A stretch of 64,000 nt of DNA, taken from NCBI RefSeq assembly GCF_033568475.1, contig NC_133123.1, positions 154,829,753-154,893,752 of the forward strand, given 5' to 3'. Origin of the DNA: Henckelia pumila. Lineage: Eukaryota; Streptophyta; Magnoliopsida; Lamiales; Gesneriaceae. Below are positions 25,180 to 38,879 of the stretch, piece after piece. The notes under the pieces are model-generated. The model was not told where the DNA came from. It saw nothing but the letters and a program-made list of their open reading frames with translations, and ran no database searches. The stretch's first letter is position 1; the number at the start of each line of letters is the position of its first letter. A program made the translations under genes and the position numbers.

Positions 25180-26350
25180 TAGCTTAGCTCTTTGCTTCGT
25201 ATTCCAACGATTTGAAACTCAATCTCAGCAACTAAATCTAGGTTTTCTGAATTCCAAAATTTTGTGGATAATCGTTCGCGAAAGCCGCCCGCCCCAAAAT
25301 CCGTCCGATTATGGACGCTGGAAAAAGGAGGGGATGAATTTCAATTGAGAAACTATTTCTTGTTTTCGTGTTGCTTCGAAATTGCAATTGGACCCTCCAT
25401 TTATATGTATTGTCATTTTACTACATGTAATTTCGTTTTGTGAGCAAGATAATAGTATCGTAGGTCTCGATTGATATCTAATCTCAACTTCACATAAACT
25501 ATAAGTTATTGATCATTCACTACAAAGTATGTTTCACATGAAATTATCTTATTGTTTGGTAAGATGATTCGACCCAACTCATATCTAAGACGTAATACTT
25601 TTTTACATTAAAAAAATATTTTTTCATGAATCGAATCAGTTGAGCAATGCAACCCGGATATCTTCACAATAATTGTCTACTTTGACATAAAATCTCATGG
25701 TTTTATTTTAGGACTTCACTCAAAATGCCTCATATTAATAGAGATATCATCATTTTAATCATTTAATGTGAAGCTTTGATTACATTCCCGACAAAATCAA
25801 ATATGATACACGTCTCACAAAATTGAATTAACTCTCACAAGAGTTTCTGTCTTTACTATTTTATTACAAGTATATATTTGAGAGACATGTTCATAACTTT
25901 TTAAAAAATAATCGTATTTTATGCATGTGTTACATGTTTATATAATTAAAATAATTATATAATTAAATAATTATATAAACACTAGTTTTTTATTTTCAAA
26001 TGAATTATTTTCCTTAATTTAAAATATAAAAACATAGATAAAATAACTTGATGTTTTATTTTCAAATTAATGATTTTTTTCTTAATAAAAAATTTAAAAA
26101 TATAGATAAAATATGATTGAATTTCAAAATACAAATCAAAATAGATTATAGGATATAAAAGAAAGAAATATTAGTATTATTATTATTATTATTATTAAAA
26201 CAACATATTAAATTGGCTGTCAAAAAGTGTGAATAATTAAATGTGTAAAGTTTGAGTTAGAGCCTAATGGTGTGTGAAGAAACAGAAAGGAGCAAGCATT
26301 TAGTTTTATCTTCTCCAGTTAATAATATATACATTAATTAAAAATTTTCA
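25180..26350. other. AT-rich intergenic between AAE17-like and CPP1-like genes
   Basis: It holds the CPP1-like 5' UTR and promoter at the right-hand start and the AAE17-like 3' UTR at the other end. An (ATT)n run lies near 26173-26198. No gene was seen. Confidence 0.5.
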
Positions 26351-29300
26351 TCACAATTTGGAACTATGGTCACTTTGTGATAACTGCTGTCTCAAAACTC
26401 TTCTCATAACTTTGTTTGTGGCAGTTCTTGGAAGAGAAGGGAGGGGGACTACAGCAGAAACCTGCAAGTTCTATCCTTTATGAGAATGGATTGGCGAAAT
26501 AAACGTGCACGACCAGAAACGAATCATGTCATACCTTGAACAAAGGGTTCAACTTTTTCTGGAGGGCTGAATTGAAAGTTGCAGCCAGATTACTCATGTC
26601 CCGTGATGGCTCGTGAGGCTGAGGATCTTTCAGTACAACCACCACCACTAACCGCTCCGGTCCACCATCAGGAGGCGGCACACCAACTGCTGCCGTTTCT
26701 AGGATACCAGGGTCGACTGCATTACAGATTCGCTCAATCTCAACTGAGCTCACCTGAATGGAAAAGGATAGAGCAGCATCAAATGTTTACATCTATCAAA
26801 CGACGGTAAACCAACTGGGAAATGCTCAAGTAATTAATGTAAGACCCATTACAAATTGGTTTGCAGTTTGGACATGTCTATAAAATGTAACATTCTAACA
26901 ATATGAGTAAATTACTTTCATAAAATGAGAACAGAACAAGAGTAGTTGAAAAAGGAGTCTATCGTCTAGAGTTTTGCTTACAAGGGCCCGCAAGCCCAAG
27001 GCTTGATAGCACACCCCTGATGTTTGCTTTGGCAACAATTTCTGCGGTGCAGCCCAATTTTATTATAGGGCTCAAAGCATGTATCATAACACCTTTTACT
27101 TCCATATTCGATCGATTTAATAAGTTCATGAAGTTATGGCATACCTTTATACCACCAAGATTCATAGTGTCATCCGCGCGACCATGTGCACGATAGTATC
27201 CTCTTGAAGTGCGCTCAAAGACATCACCATGTCTTCTGAGAACCTGATAGGGAAGAAAAAGAAAGAATAAAAAATATACCGTGAAAAGAAATAAATATAA
27301 TAAACAAGAGTTCATTCATGATATGAGTCAGACTGCAAGACAAACAGTCAGCAGTGCACCTTTCCATTCCATACTGGCATATGCTTAAAGTAGATATCGT
27401 TGTGGTCTGCATTTAGTAGTGTGCTTGAAGCTCCAAACATAAGTGGACCAAGGGCTAATTCGCCAATTCCAGGAGCATCTGATGGCTTCATAAAATAAAT
27501 ATACAAATTGTGAATTCACAAGAAACTTCTCAGGGTAAACAAATGGAAGATTTTCTTTTGTGCAAAGGTTAAAACTTCAGATTTATGATCAGATAAGGAA
27601 GTGTGAAATAGTTTCTATCAATTTAACTGTGAATGAACTGCATGCACTTTTGGAACATTAGATTTATTTCCAAGAATAATTTAATTGGCATTCACTGCTA
27701 ATCTGTACACAACTATTGTTGTTTCAGGAGCAAGGTTCAGGGGTTCTTACTATTGGAAATCCATCTTCTCCAAGTATGAATAGACTACAGCCCATCGCAG
27801 GTGTGCTAAATGCTGCGAGAGATTGATTCTGCAACAATGAACCAGTGACAAATCCACCACCAATTTCAGTGCCACCGCAATATTCGATTACAGGCTTGTA
27901 TTGAGCCCTCCCCATAAGCCAAAGGTATTCATCTACATTCGATGCCTCGCCCGTGGATGCAAAGCAGCTATCATATATCAATATATTCGAATTATATCAG
28001 GGGCATTTCGTAAAATAATTAAAGGCATAAAAGCATATATGTCAAGTGCATAGTCACTGCAGCAGGTTTGTGATACAAACAGAAGTGACTGATATAATTT
28101 CTAAGAAAACTAGGTCAAAATTTAAATGATAAGGCTTCACTCACTCTAAAAGCTGAACAGGCTCAGCACTGGATGGTTTTAAATTCAAATTCAAATAAAC
28201 CAAAACCATCAACAGGACATACCAATGGGATTAATCAATATCACCGACACAACCAGTCAGTTTCCACGCTCTGTCAATCGTAACACAGACTAGTCAAACT
28301 CATGTCATTAATTTTACTCTTTGAAGTCATGTCACTGATTTTAGGATTTGGCTTCTTCAACTTAATTTCCATGTCCCAGAAAACACTTTTATTTCATTTC
28401 TCTTCCTTTCTGATTACTGATTTACTAATGAATCATCTTTGGATAGAACAAGCTAGAACTGTAAAATTTAAGCTTCGTTTTTAATTAGCCATCATTTGTA
28501 GTTATATGAGTTACAATTTGTGATTCCTCAAGGAAGTATGCATCATTTTGCCAGAGATCTCAGTGAATCTTGTGCAGTCCTTGAGTACAATGAAAAATTA
28601 TTTCTAAAAATGATTTCAGCAACTTAAAGTCTTCAAATTTTGCACAATTAGCAATCAGATATCAGTTTTTAGTCTTTATTTTTATATCAAAATGCCTCCT
28701 CCCAATGGAAAAGGAGAAGTGCAAATCACGTATCAGGGGGTGCAATTGCAACCCACGACCTCAAAACAAATTCCCACCTACCGGATGGCCGACCAATCAC
28801 AATTAGCTGTTGAATTTGTACTTTTCCATGCCCTTACGATACTTGGGATCACACCTAGCATTGTTACTTTTGAATCCTAGAAAGTACAATAATTTTTTGA
28901 ATCAGTGCGGGAAAAAAAAAAAAAAAAGCAAGACCAAATTAAACCAAACCACAGGACAAACTGATCCAACCTTTATGTGTACGATACCTAATTAATGCCC
29001 TAATTGACATAAATGTTTAAATACTTACAATATTATCTCTCTTCTTTCACTTCATATTTACCATCAATCATAATTTGTTCATTTATTTATCACTGTTTCC
29101 TCCAATTCATAGAGAGCAAGTACACTGAATAAAAATTGAAGTTCAAATTATCATCACTAAAACAATGTCAATGCCTATCTCACCTGGACAAATTTGGCAA
29201 ACCCAGAACCAAGGGGAGATCCATTATAAAGGGCCATAGAAGCACCATTTAGAAGTGAAGCATAAACAAGCCAAGGACCCATCATCCACCCAAGATTAGT

Positions 29301-32300
29301 GGGCCAAGAAACTATATCACCTTGGCGAATGTCCATATGGCACCAACCATCAGCAGCAGCTTTGAATGGGGTAGCAACAGTCCACGGGATTGCCTTTGGA
29401 TCCCCTGGGGTATAGAAAACCACAGTTAGTCTGATAGTTTCTTTCATTTGTAGGAAAATTCTTAGACACGTAGCAATTCCTGCCAAATTATTAATGAACT
29501 TTAGAAAGCTGCCAGCCAGGTATATAAAGAATGCCTATAAAAGGCCAATGAAGAAACAAGGACAAAATCAAGGACTAATTCATGTTAGTACTCTATCCTG
29601 CTACTGAAGCATAAGAAGTCAAATAATTAATGTTTATGGTTAGGGTTCCAGAAACGCTTTTAGAAATAATTTTGAAGTTCTCTATTCATTATTCATCACT
29701 GACAATTGTGGTTATTATAGTCCAATGGAAATTGCTGGGAGAATCGAAATGTAACGCTACCATTACAAAATAAGTCAAATAATTGATGTGCAACAACTTT
29801 TTATTTATGGTTAGGGTATCAGAAGAGCTTCTTAAAAATCATTTTGAAGTTCTCCATTTATTATTCATCACTGACAATTGTTGGTTATTATAGTCCAATG
29901 GAGAGTGCCTGGAGAATCGAAATGTAATGCTACTCTTAAATCTCGCTACATAAAATTCAGTAAAAGATAAAATTTTTAAGGTACATAATCTAAAGCAGTG
30001 CAAAGGTGGTGCAGATATCACCAAAAATTTTAACATACATATTTTTGGTGACATGCATTTCAGCGAAAGAAAGACAAGGGGCTAGGTATTTCTTGTGGCA
30101 ATTATGACAATGAAATGACAGGTCATTATGGTATGGATATGACCGAAAATTACCATGACAATTTTGGAGATTAGCATGTCAGTATGTGAAAGACAAGGGG
30201 TAAGGTATTTCTTGGTGCAGTTAAGAGTCTTAAGACTATGAAATCAATGTTTTAAAAAGACATTTCTGAAACAAGCAAGAAACTTTGAACCCCAACTTAC
30301 CTGTAGTTCCTGATGAGAACAGAATATTGGTGAATGCGTCAACTGATTGTTCAACAGCAACAAACTGGATCTCTCTGCAAGTTTCTATTGTGTTGGTACG
30401 AGAGAGTAAAGTTTGAGTTGTTCGAATTAACAAGATTTGAAGTTGACTATCGAACACTACCCCTGAACTGTTTATACTACTTGTGATTCATAGGTCTCCT
30501 TCACATGATAAGAATGTATAACCAGATTTGAAGAGTACGCAAACGATGATTGAATTTATTGCTTTACATAGTAAAGTTTTATTTGGAAATGACAAGGATG
30601 GTAAAGTGCAATGAATAATAGAGGGCATATTCTATTTGAAAGCAGTTGGCAAATTCCATAACATATACTTCTATTTAAATCTGTTCTGGAACTCAGAGTA
30701 GGGGAGCTTACACTATATCACAAAAAATTCAGGTAGAATGAAGTTTCAACAACCAATAAAAAAATTATCATGTTTCTGTGGAACAAGAAGAAATAAATTT
30801 CATTGCTCTCTAGAATAGAAGAGTTCAAGCAAAAAACTATAAATAATAATTTTGATCAACATGCTTACTTTGAAGCATTTGCTCTTTCAAGAAATTCATG
30901 CCACGAAATGTCCTTGTCACGCAATTTGCGTGACAAAGACATTTCTTTCTAGAATAGAAGAGTTCAAGCAAAAACTATAAATAATAATTTTGATCAACAT
31001 GCTTACTTTGAAGCATTTGCTCTTTCAAGAAATTCATGCCACGAAATGTCCTTGTCACGCAATTTCGTACTGAAGTTGGAGCCTCCAGTTGGAATAACAA
31101 TAGCCATCGGGGATTGAGCATCAACAACTCGACTGCAGTATTTAACATAAATATGTTTTAAAAGTTGAAAGTAACAGTAGATAAAAATATAGTGGGAAAT
31201 CAGAGGAATCTTGATGTAGTGGCTGAGGTAATTTGACAACGGATATTGCTTAAATTTGACTAGGAAGAACAAGTAAACATGATAAAGTAACAAGGACACA
31301 AACTGGGTTGCGCAGCAGCAGCCTCCCTATAAAATTGACTTTCTTTGTGCCAAATATCAGCAAAAGTCATTAATATAATAATACAAGTAGTAGAGGCAAA
31401 TGCACAATAGTTTGCTGTATTTTGAGGTGGAAATTAAGTAGCAAAGCATGATTAACACTTCTCTTTTGTGGGCAAACCATCAAAGAAAATGTTTGAACCT
31501 AAAAAGGTCATGGAGATCAGCTGTATAATGTCACAGGTAGCCTTTCATTCAAAGTCACGGGGTCTGCTTTACAAATAGAGGAGAAAAATATTGTTCTCTC
31601 AAATTTCATGAATCTCTCAACTTGAACAAATTGGGGCATCCTTGATCAAAATTGGTTAGTTAACATCTTAATATAAAAATGTTTGCCAGTTCCTCCTAAG
31701 TCTTACTTTCAACTATTAACAATTTATCATCTCCCATATACATGGGTTATAGAGGTCGTGGAGCTAGAATGACAAAAACTGGGGATGGTGGAGGCGAAAA
31801 CAGAGAGATAGTAGAGACAAAATAAAGGAGTGAGAGTTTACCTGTATAAAGGAATTCTTTTATCACCACGAATGATAAGATCCTAGATATGATAGCAGGA
31901 ATGTGTGAGAACAAAAAATTAGGAGAAAGAAACAAAGATGCATATGTTAATGCAGGAGAATATGCCCCTTCAACATGTTTCCAACCAAAACAAATTCCAA
32001 AATTGTAACTAATTTGTTATCCAAATATGACTAATGTCAAAACAACTAAAAAGTACAATAGGGAGAACATATCAATTCCATCAGTCGTAATAAAATACAA
32101 GTGACCACTGATAATTCCCGGAACATAGGGTGTGATGTATTGCTAAAACTCAATTACAGAACTAGATATTTGTTTAGTTCCCAAGAACATATCAGAACCA
32201 CTAAGGCTGGCTTTCAAATACGAGGCAAGGATAAACAAGTATCTTGGAGATTAGGTTCATTGGCACGGGGAGTATAATAATTGCATGAACTTCTTGAAAT

Positions 32301-34630
32301 TGTACTGACACTCGTGAACATCATAGAATAAGCATGCTTTAGCAACTAAGTTTATTCAGTTTTTCTTGTCATGACCATGGAAGTGTGAAGCATGGTTCTC
32401 AGAAGTCCATATGTTTTACCATTGAAAACTATAGGCCCATAACTTGCCTAATGATCTATCACTATCATCAGAACTTCTCTGCTTCATGGGAGAACAGACA
32501 CACGTTGAAAGTTTTTGATAGGTCAAAACTCGTTTCAGGTTGAAAATATTCGGAGTTTAAGAAACACTGTAAGCTACCATGATGCTCCTCTATTGAATAA
32601 AGGAAATTACCTGAGTAAAAATGGCTTTGGCTTTCGATATTTTGAGCCTTGCAGATATTTCACTTGATGCAAAACTATCAGCAATAGACACAACAATATA
32701 ACCAGCAAGTACTATGGCCAGGTAGATCACCACAGAATTGACATCCATGGGCATATCTATGGCAACAGCTGATCCTTTCTCCAAATCCAGAGTTTCAATT
32801 GCAGAGGCAACATGCCTAGGAAAAAAGATAGAAAGCAGGGTGTTTCATATAATCCAAAAACTATAAATTTTGATCTCTTGAGACAATGAACAGCAACGAG
32901 CACAGAGATAATGTGGATGATAAAGGAAAATATAAGCTCAAGAAGCCCACTCTAAAAAAATGATTGAAAATATAAGCGAGTTTCACCTGCCTAAGAGATT
33001 GAGAAAACACTACAAAAATTTAGTTTTTCGGTTAAGATTGTAAAAATGGTACAAGACACGAGGCTTTAGGGAAAAGATGTTTTTGCCTTCTTAAGGCTGA
33101 TAATGGGCCTTAAAAGCTCTAATTTAGTTCAGAGAACCTATCTGATGCCAATTTTATGAAATATATAGTGTTATCTACATGCTTTCTGCTTCAAAATCAA
33201 GAGATGGATCCAATTATAAATATGAAATGAAATCTTAAACATTTGACCTCAGAAATGATTCAAAAGCGTGGTCCCCTGCTCTACTGTTTGCCTGATCATG
33301 GTCTCAAAGTTGGGATGTCCACTAGTTGATATTGAGATTACATCAGACACTAGTTTACAGGGCATTTCACCTATCTTACCAGACATTCAAACATTTACAA
33401 AAGAAACAGCAAACACGAAATAGTCACATGTCAACAACCAAGTACTCGACACAAAACTATCATACCAAACTTCAGCACGCAGCTCCTTCAGGGTCATTTT
33501 ATTGACAGGTAACTCATCTTCTCCTTCATACCGCCATATCAAGGCAATGTCATCAAGAGTCCTTTCACCACTTGGATTCAGGATATTCTTTGCTGGATTG
33601 GTGCATGCCTTGGGAAGCCAATGACCACCAGGGTAAGTAGGACCCTCATGCAAGATGCATTCAGGAGGAACTGAAAATGAGATATTCATCTCCCCTAGTA
33701 CAGTTTTCCAATAAACCTAACAAGCACAAAGAAGAAACATCAGATGGGAAATTGTACTCTCATTCTTCATAACCAAGTGCTCAACCTATCAATTCATTCC
33801 AACCTCGGGGTTTGAGACTGAAAATTCCTGAAAATCACTGAAGCTTGAAATAGGATCCACATATTTTGTTCCAAAGAATTCACTTCCACGCTTCACCAGT
33901 AGTCGCCCAACATTAGTCGCATTTGCACTACCACTGTGTACAACATTCATCGTGATTAGTTCAAAATGCTGATCCCAACTATTAGAATAATTATCTTGAA
34001 TTTTTACCTCTAAAGTACACCTATTTCCCTTATTTGCAATTTCTATTTCTTGTGTGCTAACATAACCGCAAACCTTACAATGATCAATCATTTCCAAAAT
34101 AAGTAAGCAATCTTTTCTACTCCTACATTGCTAAATATGATAAACTAGCGCGATAAAACGGCAACAAAAAAAAAACTAATGCTTTATCTAATCCATGGAG
34201 TTCAGAAAGAGAAACGAAAATATAAACGTGGCCAAGATTGAATCTTGACGCCTTTTTTCCAATAACAACGTTGGAAAAATGTACCACGTGTTCTGAATAC
34301 TGCGAGATATAACTTCATAAACGTCATTCCTAATCACATCGGAAGCAACAAACGAAATTATACATACGGGTCCGGCGACCAAGCCGGCGGGTCGGGTCCA
34401 AAGCATTTGTAGCAGCCGTAGTACATCATCTGATGCAAAGAAAATGGAAGTTCCGGAGTGAGAAGGTGCTTGGAGATGTCGTGCCATGTCTGGGGAGTTC
34501 CAGCACCGGAACGACGGATTATTCCCGCCATTTGGCGGTAAAGTTGATCGGCAACATCAGCGGCGATGCCCAGCGCCGCCATATCCTCGGCGGTGACACC
34601 GTCGAGGGACTTGTAATTTTCGGTCGCCAT
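26351..34630 (-). CDS. AAE17: Peroxisomal acyl-activating enzyme, AAE17/AAE18-like
   Basis: An AMP-forming acyl-CoA synthetase family enzyme: it adenylates a carboxylic acid and transfers it to CoA. The substrate of this clade is uncertain; AAE18 can act on 2,4-DB. Fourteen exons on the minus strand: 34630-34368, 33933-33804, 33716-33466, 32815-32611, 31882-31842, 31132-31007, 30374-30301, 29404-29184, 28876-28782, 27967-27751, 27485-27360, 27243-27145, 26753-26535 and 26461-26351. They join in frame to 725 residues (Arabidopsis AAE17 about 721). Visible motifs are the P-loop-like [18 protein letters not shown] (about 353-370), [10 protein letters not shown] (about 497-506), and [20 protein letters not shown] followed by MNLGGIK (about 589-616). 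The C-terminus SKL is a canonical type 1 peroxisomal signal. Exon 2 could instead start at 33927 (TAG/TGC acceptor), two residues shorter. Introns carry several local duplications. Confidence 0.94.
29619..29940. repeat. Imperfect tandem duplication in AAE17-like intron 7
   Basis: Two units of about 150-165 bp (about 29619-29765 and 29766-29935) share GTCAAATAATTNATG, TTATGGTTAGGGT, ATTATTCATCACTGACAATTG and TATTATAGTCCAATGGA. They have diverged by roughly 15%, so the duplication is old. Confidence 0.7.
30060..30230. repeat. Short direct repeat in AAE17-like intron 7
   Basis: GAAAGACAAGGGG followed by a TAGGTATTTCTT-like segment occurs near 30067 and again near 30189, about 120 bp apart. A second local duplication in the same intron. 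Confidence 0.5.
30808..31066 (-). repeat. Tandem duplication of the 3' part of AAE17-like exon 6 with an inverted junction
   Basis: About 125 bp (TCTAGAATAGAAG...CCTTGTCACGCAATTT) is present twice, at about 30808-30931 and 30950-31065. It includes the end of exon 6, its GTAAGC donor and the start of the intron. Between the copies, CTTGTCACGCAA is followed directly by TTGCGTGACAA, a short fold-back. The outer copy (higher coordinates) is the complete exon 6. The inner one is a partial exon carrying a usable donor but no obvious acceptor. Confidence 0.85.
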
Positions 34631-35207
34631 CTCCAAAATCTTCTTTCCACGCTAGCTCTGAGTCTGTGCCAGTACCAAACCAACAAACAACAATAAGCTG
34701 TTTTATTTAGGCCAGATAATATTATATTATAGTATATTTTTTTATACTAGAAAGATGCACGTATGATGCACGTGATAAATCTAATTAAAATTATATATAT
34801 TTATTAACATCTAATAAATATTAAAAATATCTGATCGATAATAGTTATGACATTATTTTTAAACTAAACAAAATGATGTAAAACTAAAACTGAAAAATCA
34901 TAATGTTCATTATAGGTATTATAACAATTGTTTGTTAATTTTTCAAAATTAAACATAAGAGAAATAAATTCAAAAACTGAAGATATAAAAAATTTACAAT
35001 TTTAATCTCGCAAATTAGCCTATTTTGGCTTTTTATGTGACTTGAAAGGTTATAAAAAGCGCGAACCATGACAAAGCGTCATGATCAAACTTCAAACTTC
35101 ACAAGTTTAAGCGAGTTTAGAACAACCTTAAGCGTGAAAAATACGTTTTATCATGTGCTATTGGTTGACCGATTTTTTCACGCTTTTGCTCAAAGCGAAT
35201 ACCCTTT
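34631..35207. other. AAE17-like promoter side and AT-rich intergenic
   Basis: Upstream of the AAE17-like start the sequence becomes strongly AT-rich within about 100 bp. No additional gene or RNA was recognised. Confidence 0.45.
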
Positions 35208-35870
35208 ATCATTAATACTACATAATTAATGTGTTTTTCAATTATTTATTTATGTTTGTTTTTCAATTATTCATTTACTCTTCAATTAAGTAATTTTCTA
35301 TTACATATATAAATATGTGAGTTTATTTATGAATTTACATGGATACCCTTTATCATTAATACTACATAATTAATGTGTTTTTCAATTATTTATTTATGTT
35401 TGTTTTTCAATTATTTATTTACTCTTAAATTAAGTAATTTATTTATTTACAAAATATATCATGCACTCTTTCAAATAAAAAATTAAAATTTTGAACATAT
35501 ACTATTTATTATTTGATTTTTCTCTTATTTGATACGTACTCTTTCAATAAAAAATTAATTTATTCTATTATCTATTACATATATAAATATGTGAGTTTAT
35601 TTGTTAATTTACATGGATATCTTTTACCATTAATCTATTATATATCTATTATCTATTATATATATAAATATGTGAATTTGTTTGTGAATTTACATGGATA
35701 CTATTTACCATTAATACTACATAATTAATGTGTTTTTCAATTATTTACTTATGTGTGTTTTTCAATTATTTATTTACTCTTCAATTAAGTGATTTATCTA
35801 TCTATTATCTATTACATATATAAATATGTGGGTTTCATTGTGAATTTACATGGTTGCCCTTGTGTGTTTA
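35208..35870. repeat. AT-rich tandem array, period about 136 bp
   Basis: Units beginning near 35208, 35344, 35616 and 35697 share CTTTATCATTAATACTACAT, AATTAATGTGTTTTTCAATT and ATATATAAATATGTGAGTTT. The first two starts are 136 bp apart and the third is two periods further on, with a degraded unit between. Some units are truncated. Confidence 0.75.
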
Positions 35871-37400
35871 ATAACTTTAATTAATGAGTTTTTTTATTAC
35901 TTTATAATAAATTTAAGTTATATAATTTATGTTTAAACATTACTTGTATAAAACATGGTGAAAAAATTATTTTAAGCTATTTATTTTTCCATTTGAATTA
36001 TTATTTCTTATCTCTTTATAAGTAGTGGTTGTTTACAAAAACTTATGTTTTCAAATATTACTTTTATTTTTATTATTTATATATAAATATGCAAGTTTTA
36101 TTGTGAATTTACAAATATCCCCTTGTTTGTTTAATGATTTTAATTAATGAGGTTTTTTTGGCTTTATAATTAATTTAATTTAATTTACTCTTACAAAACA
36201 TGGTGAAAAATTATTGTTAGCTATCAGTTTTTTTTCATTCGTATTCTTATTTTTTATCTCTTTAGTTGTGGTTGTTAGCTAAAAATTATGTTTTCAAATA
36301 AAATTTTTTTGCAACCAATATTTTTTAGTTGAAATTTACAAATTAATTTAATTGTTTTTTATTTCCTCATTAATTATTTTGTGCATTGTTTGTTTGTTTT
36401 TTTCATAACACTTTATCTTTAACAAGTCCATTGATTATTTTTAAAATAATGCTATAATTAATTGTTTTGTTTTCATTTTCTCATTAATATTTTTTGGCAT
36501 TGTTTGTTTGGTTTTTCATCACACTTTGTGTCTATGTCCATTGATTATTTTAAAAATAAAGCTAGAACTTATGTGCTTAAATAAATTTTGTTACAACCAA
36601 TATTTTGTGGCGTCGACTACAACTATAATGTGTTTAAAAAAATTTCTGCAACAATTGGTTGGATTACATTTATCATTTACTTGTTTATACATTACTTGTA
36701 TGAAACATGGAGAAAAAATTATTGTGAGATATTTTTTTTTCCATTTGAATTGTTATTTCTTATATCTTTAGTTGTGATTTGTAACTAAAACTTATGCTTC
36801 CAAATATTAATTTTTATATATAAATATGCAAGTTTCATTGTAAATTTATAAACATGTCTTTGTTTGTTTAATGACTTTAATTAATGGGGTTTCTTTGTGA
36901 CTTTCTAATTAATTTAATTTATATGATTTATGTGTATACATTACTTGCATAAAATATAGTGAAAAAATTATTGTCAGCTATCTTTCTCTTTTTTTTTTTT
37001 TCTTCAATTTGAATTCTTATTTTTTATCTCTTTAATTGTGCTTGTTAGCTAAAACTTATGTTTTCAAATAAAAAATTTTTGCAACCAATATTTTTTAGTT
37101 TAAATTTACAAATTAATTTAATTTTTTTTATTTCTTATTAATTATTTTGTGCATTGTTTGTTTTTTTTCATAACACTTTATCTTTAACAAGTCCATTGAT
37201 TATTTTTAAAATAAGGCTAGAATTTTTTTTTTTTCATTTTCTCATTAATTTTTTTTGGCATTGTTTGTTTGGTTTTTTATCATACCTTGTCTTTATGTGC
37301 ATTGATTATTTTAAAAATAAAGTTAAAACTTATTGCTTAAATAAATTTTAGTGCAATCAATATTTTTTTGTTTAAAATTTTTTTAATCATTTTTTACTTG
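35858..37400. repeat. Complex AT-rich duplicated block
   Basis: At least three copies of a block with TTGTTTGTTTAATGA and TTAATTAATG (near 35858, 36123 and 36860) are followed by ACATGGTGAAAAAATTATTG-like sequence. A larger segment at about 36283-36600 recurs at about 37053-37365 (GCAACCAATATTTTTTAGTT, TTTATCTTTAACAAGTCCAT). This indicates nested duplication of about 770 bp. No coding potential was seen. Confidence 0.7.
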
Positions 37401-37411
37401 TTACCCTAGCG

Positions 37412-38545
37412 GGATCCACTACTAATAACTTGATAACCATGTAATTAACTTAATTACAGCATTAACACATAAATAACTGATAACCATGTAATTAACTTAA
37501 TTACAACATTAACACATAAATAACTGAAGATAACTGAAAGCTCAAATTATAATAAAAGATAGAAATTTCCTTAAATTAAAACCAACAATACCCTATACTC
37601 TTAGGTCATGATAACTCACTGAACATTGATTCATTTCCTGGACAACTTGCAAGTTGTCTCTTTGAATGTGGTGCCCTCAAATACTGACAGTAATCTTGGA
37701 CAAACACTGTCATAGGTAACCGCACACGCTGCTTTATTGATCCAATGGATGTCACACGGTTACGAGAAACAAGAGCTGAGCGATCCAACTAAACTATCTC
37801 AAGGGATATCAGACTCAACATGATTATCACATGTTCATCCATAATATGACGGGATAAAAATACATCATATGATAGATAATAATGCAATACATAAACATTC
37901 ATATTCAGCTGGATACCTATGTCAATAGTTATGTACCTCTAAAAAACTGGTTTAGGAGCACAAAGTCTAAGTACCAGCCTAAAGATAAGTGAATGTCATA
38001 TCACTATTTTTTTTTAACTCTAGAAGTATTTGCTAATCCAGTAGATAGTACAAATAACTATAAGGATTCGAGACAATAATTCCATCTATTTTTAATCCGT
38101 AGAAGTCGAGAGCGCCTCAACTGGGCACAATTTCACTACAAACTCGGTAGCACACTACTCTTTGCTAGCCCTCGATAATATGGTTAGAAACACTTAAATA
38201 TAAACTAAATGACTTAGAAAACTCTGTTACACTTAGGAAGAATCTCATGTCTATTTGAACTTATGTGTTTAAATCAAAGTTTTTTGCAACTAATATTTTT
38301 TATGATTTTTATTTATAAATTACTAAAATAAAACAAAATAAAAGATCATTTTAGTATTCTTTTTTAGAGTTTCTAATTTTATAATTTTCAATAATTTTTT
38401 CAACCAACGCTTTCTTGTGGATTATATATATAAATTATTTTAATAAAACATGGTAAAATACAATTGCGATAAACATATGACAAAAGAAAATGATACCATA
38501 AAATCAGATATGAGAAAAAATTTGTGTATTCCAATGTTTTAATTT
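37412..38545 (-). repeat. Old Ty3/gypsy-type LTR-like sequence, copy 1
   Basis: Similar over about 1.1 kb to 38880-40142 in the same orientation. On the minus strand, segments such as TGTGCCCAGTTGAGGCGCTC followed by TCGACTTCTACGG parallel the LTR of the gypsy element at 4931-6229 (TGTGCCCTAGTTTTGAGGCA then CTCGACATC). I read it as a decayed LTR of a related family. Ends are approximate, and high divergence between the copies implies great age. Confidence 0.5.
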
Positions 38546-38879
38546 TTTTAAAAAAATATTTTTTTTCAAATTATTCACATATGAGTAATTAACATGAATT
38601 TTGAAATGTAATGTTATTTTCATTATCTTCCATTAAGTTAATTTAATTTTTGAGTAGATATTTTGTGAGACGGTCCCACGGATCTTTATCCTTAAGACGA
38701 GTCAATCTTGTTCATACTTACAAATAAAAATAATACTTTTGACATAAAAATCAATAATTTTTCATGTGTAACTTAAATAAGAAATATATCTCATAAAATT
38801 GACTAGTGTTGTCTTACATGAGTTGTTCTTTTAATTTTCTTTCAAATTCTAATTACTCCAACATATGTTCTTCATGTTC

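Noticed and set aside
28692-28880. A plus-strand frame containing [10 protein letters not shown], which looked like an inverted AAE exon inside the AAE17-like intron.
   Set aside because: It is the antisense reading of the genuine exon 9 (28876-28782, minus strand), which encodes [17 protein letters not shown]; the likeness is a chance palindromic effect.
30870-30937. An extra alternative exon of the AAE17-like gene.
   Set aside because: It copies only the 3' part of exon 6 and has no evident acceptor site; it is treated as a duplication scar unless transcripts show otherwise.
35208-35870. A CRISPR-like array.
   Set aside because: Units are contiguous AT-rich tandem repeats without unique spacers, in a eukaryotic genome.
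35513-37351. Several short hydrophobic frames in AT-rich DNA.
   Set aside because: Composition is low-complexity Phe, Leu, Tyr and Ile from TTT/TAT repeats; frames are not shared between repeat copies.
37606-37788. A possible 60-residue protein on the minus strand.
   Set aside because: It lies in a duplicated LTR-like repeat, the frame is not kept in the second copy, and no domain is visible.
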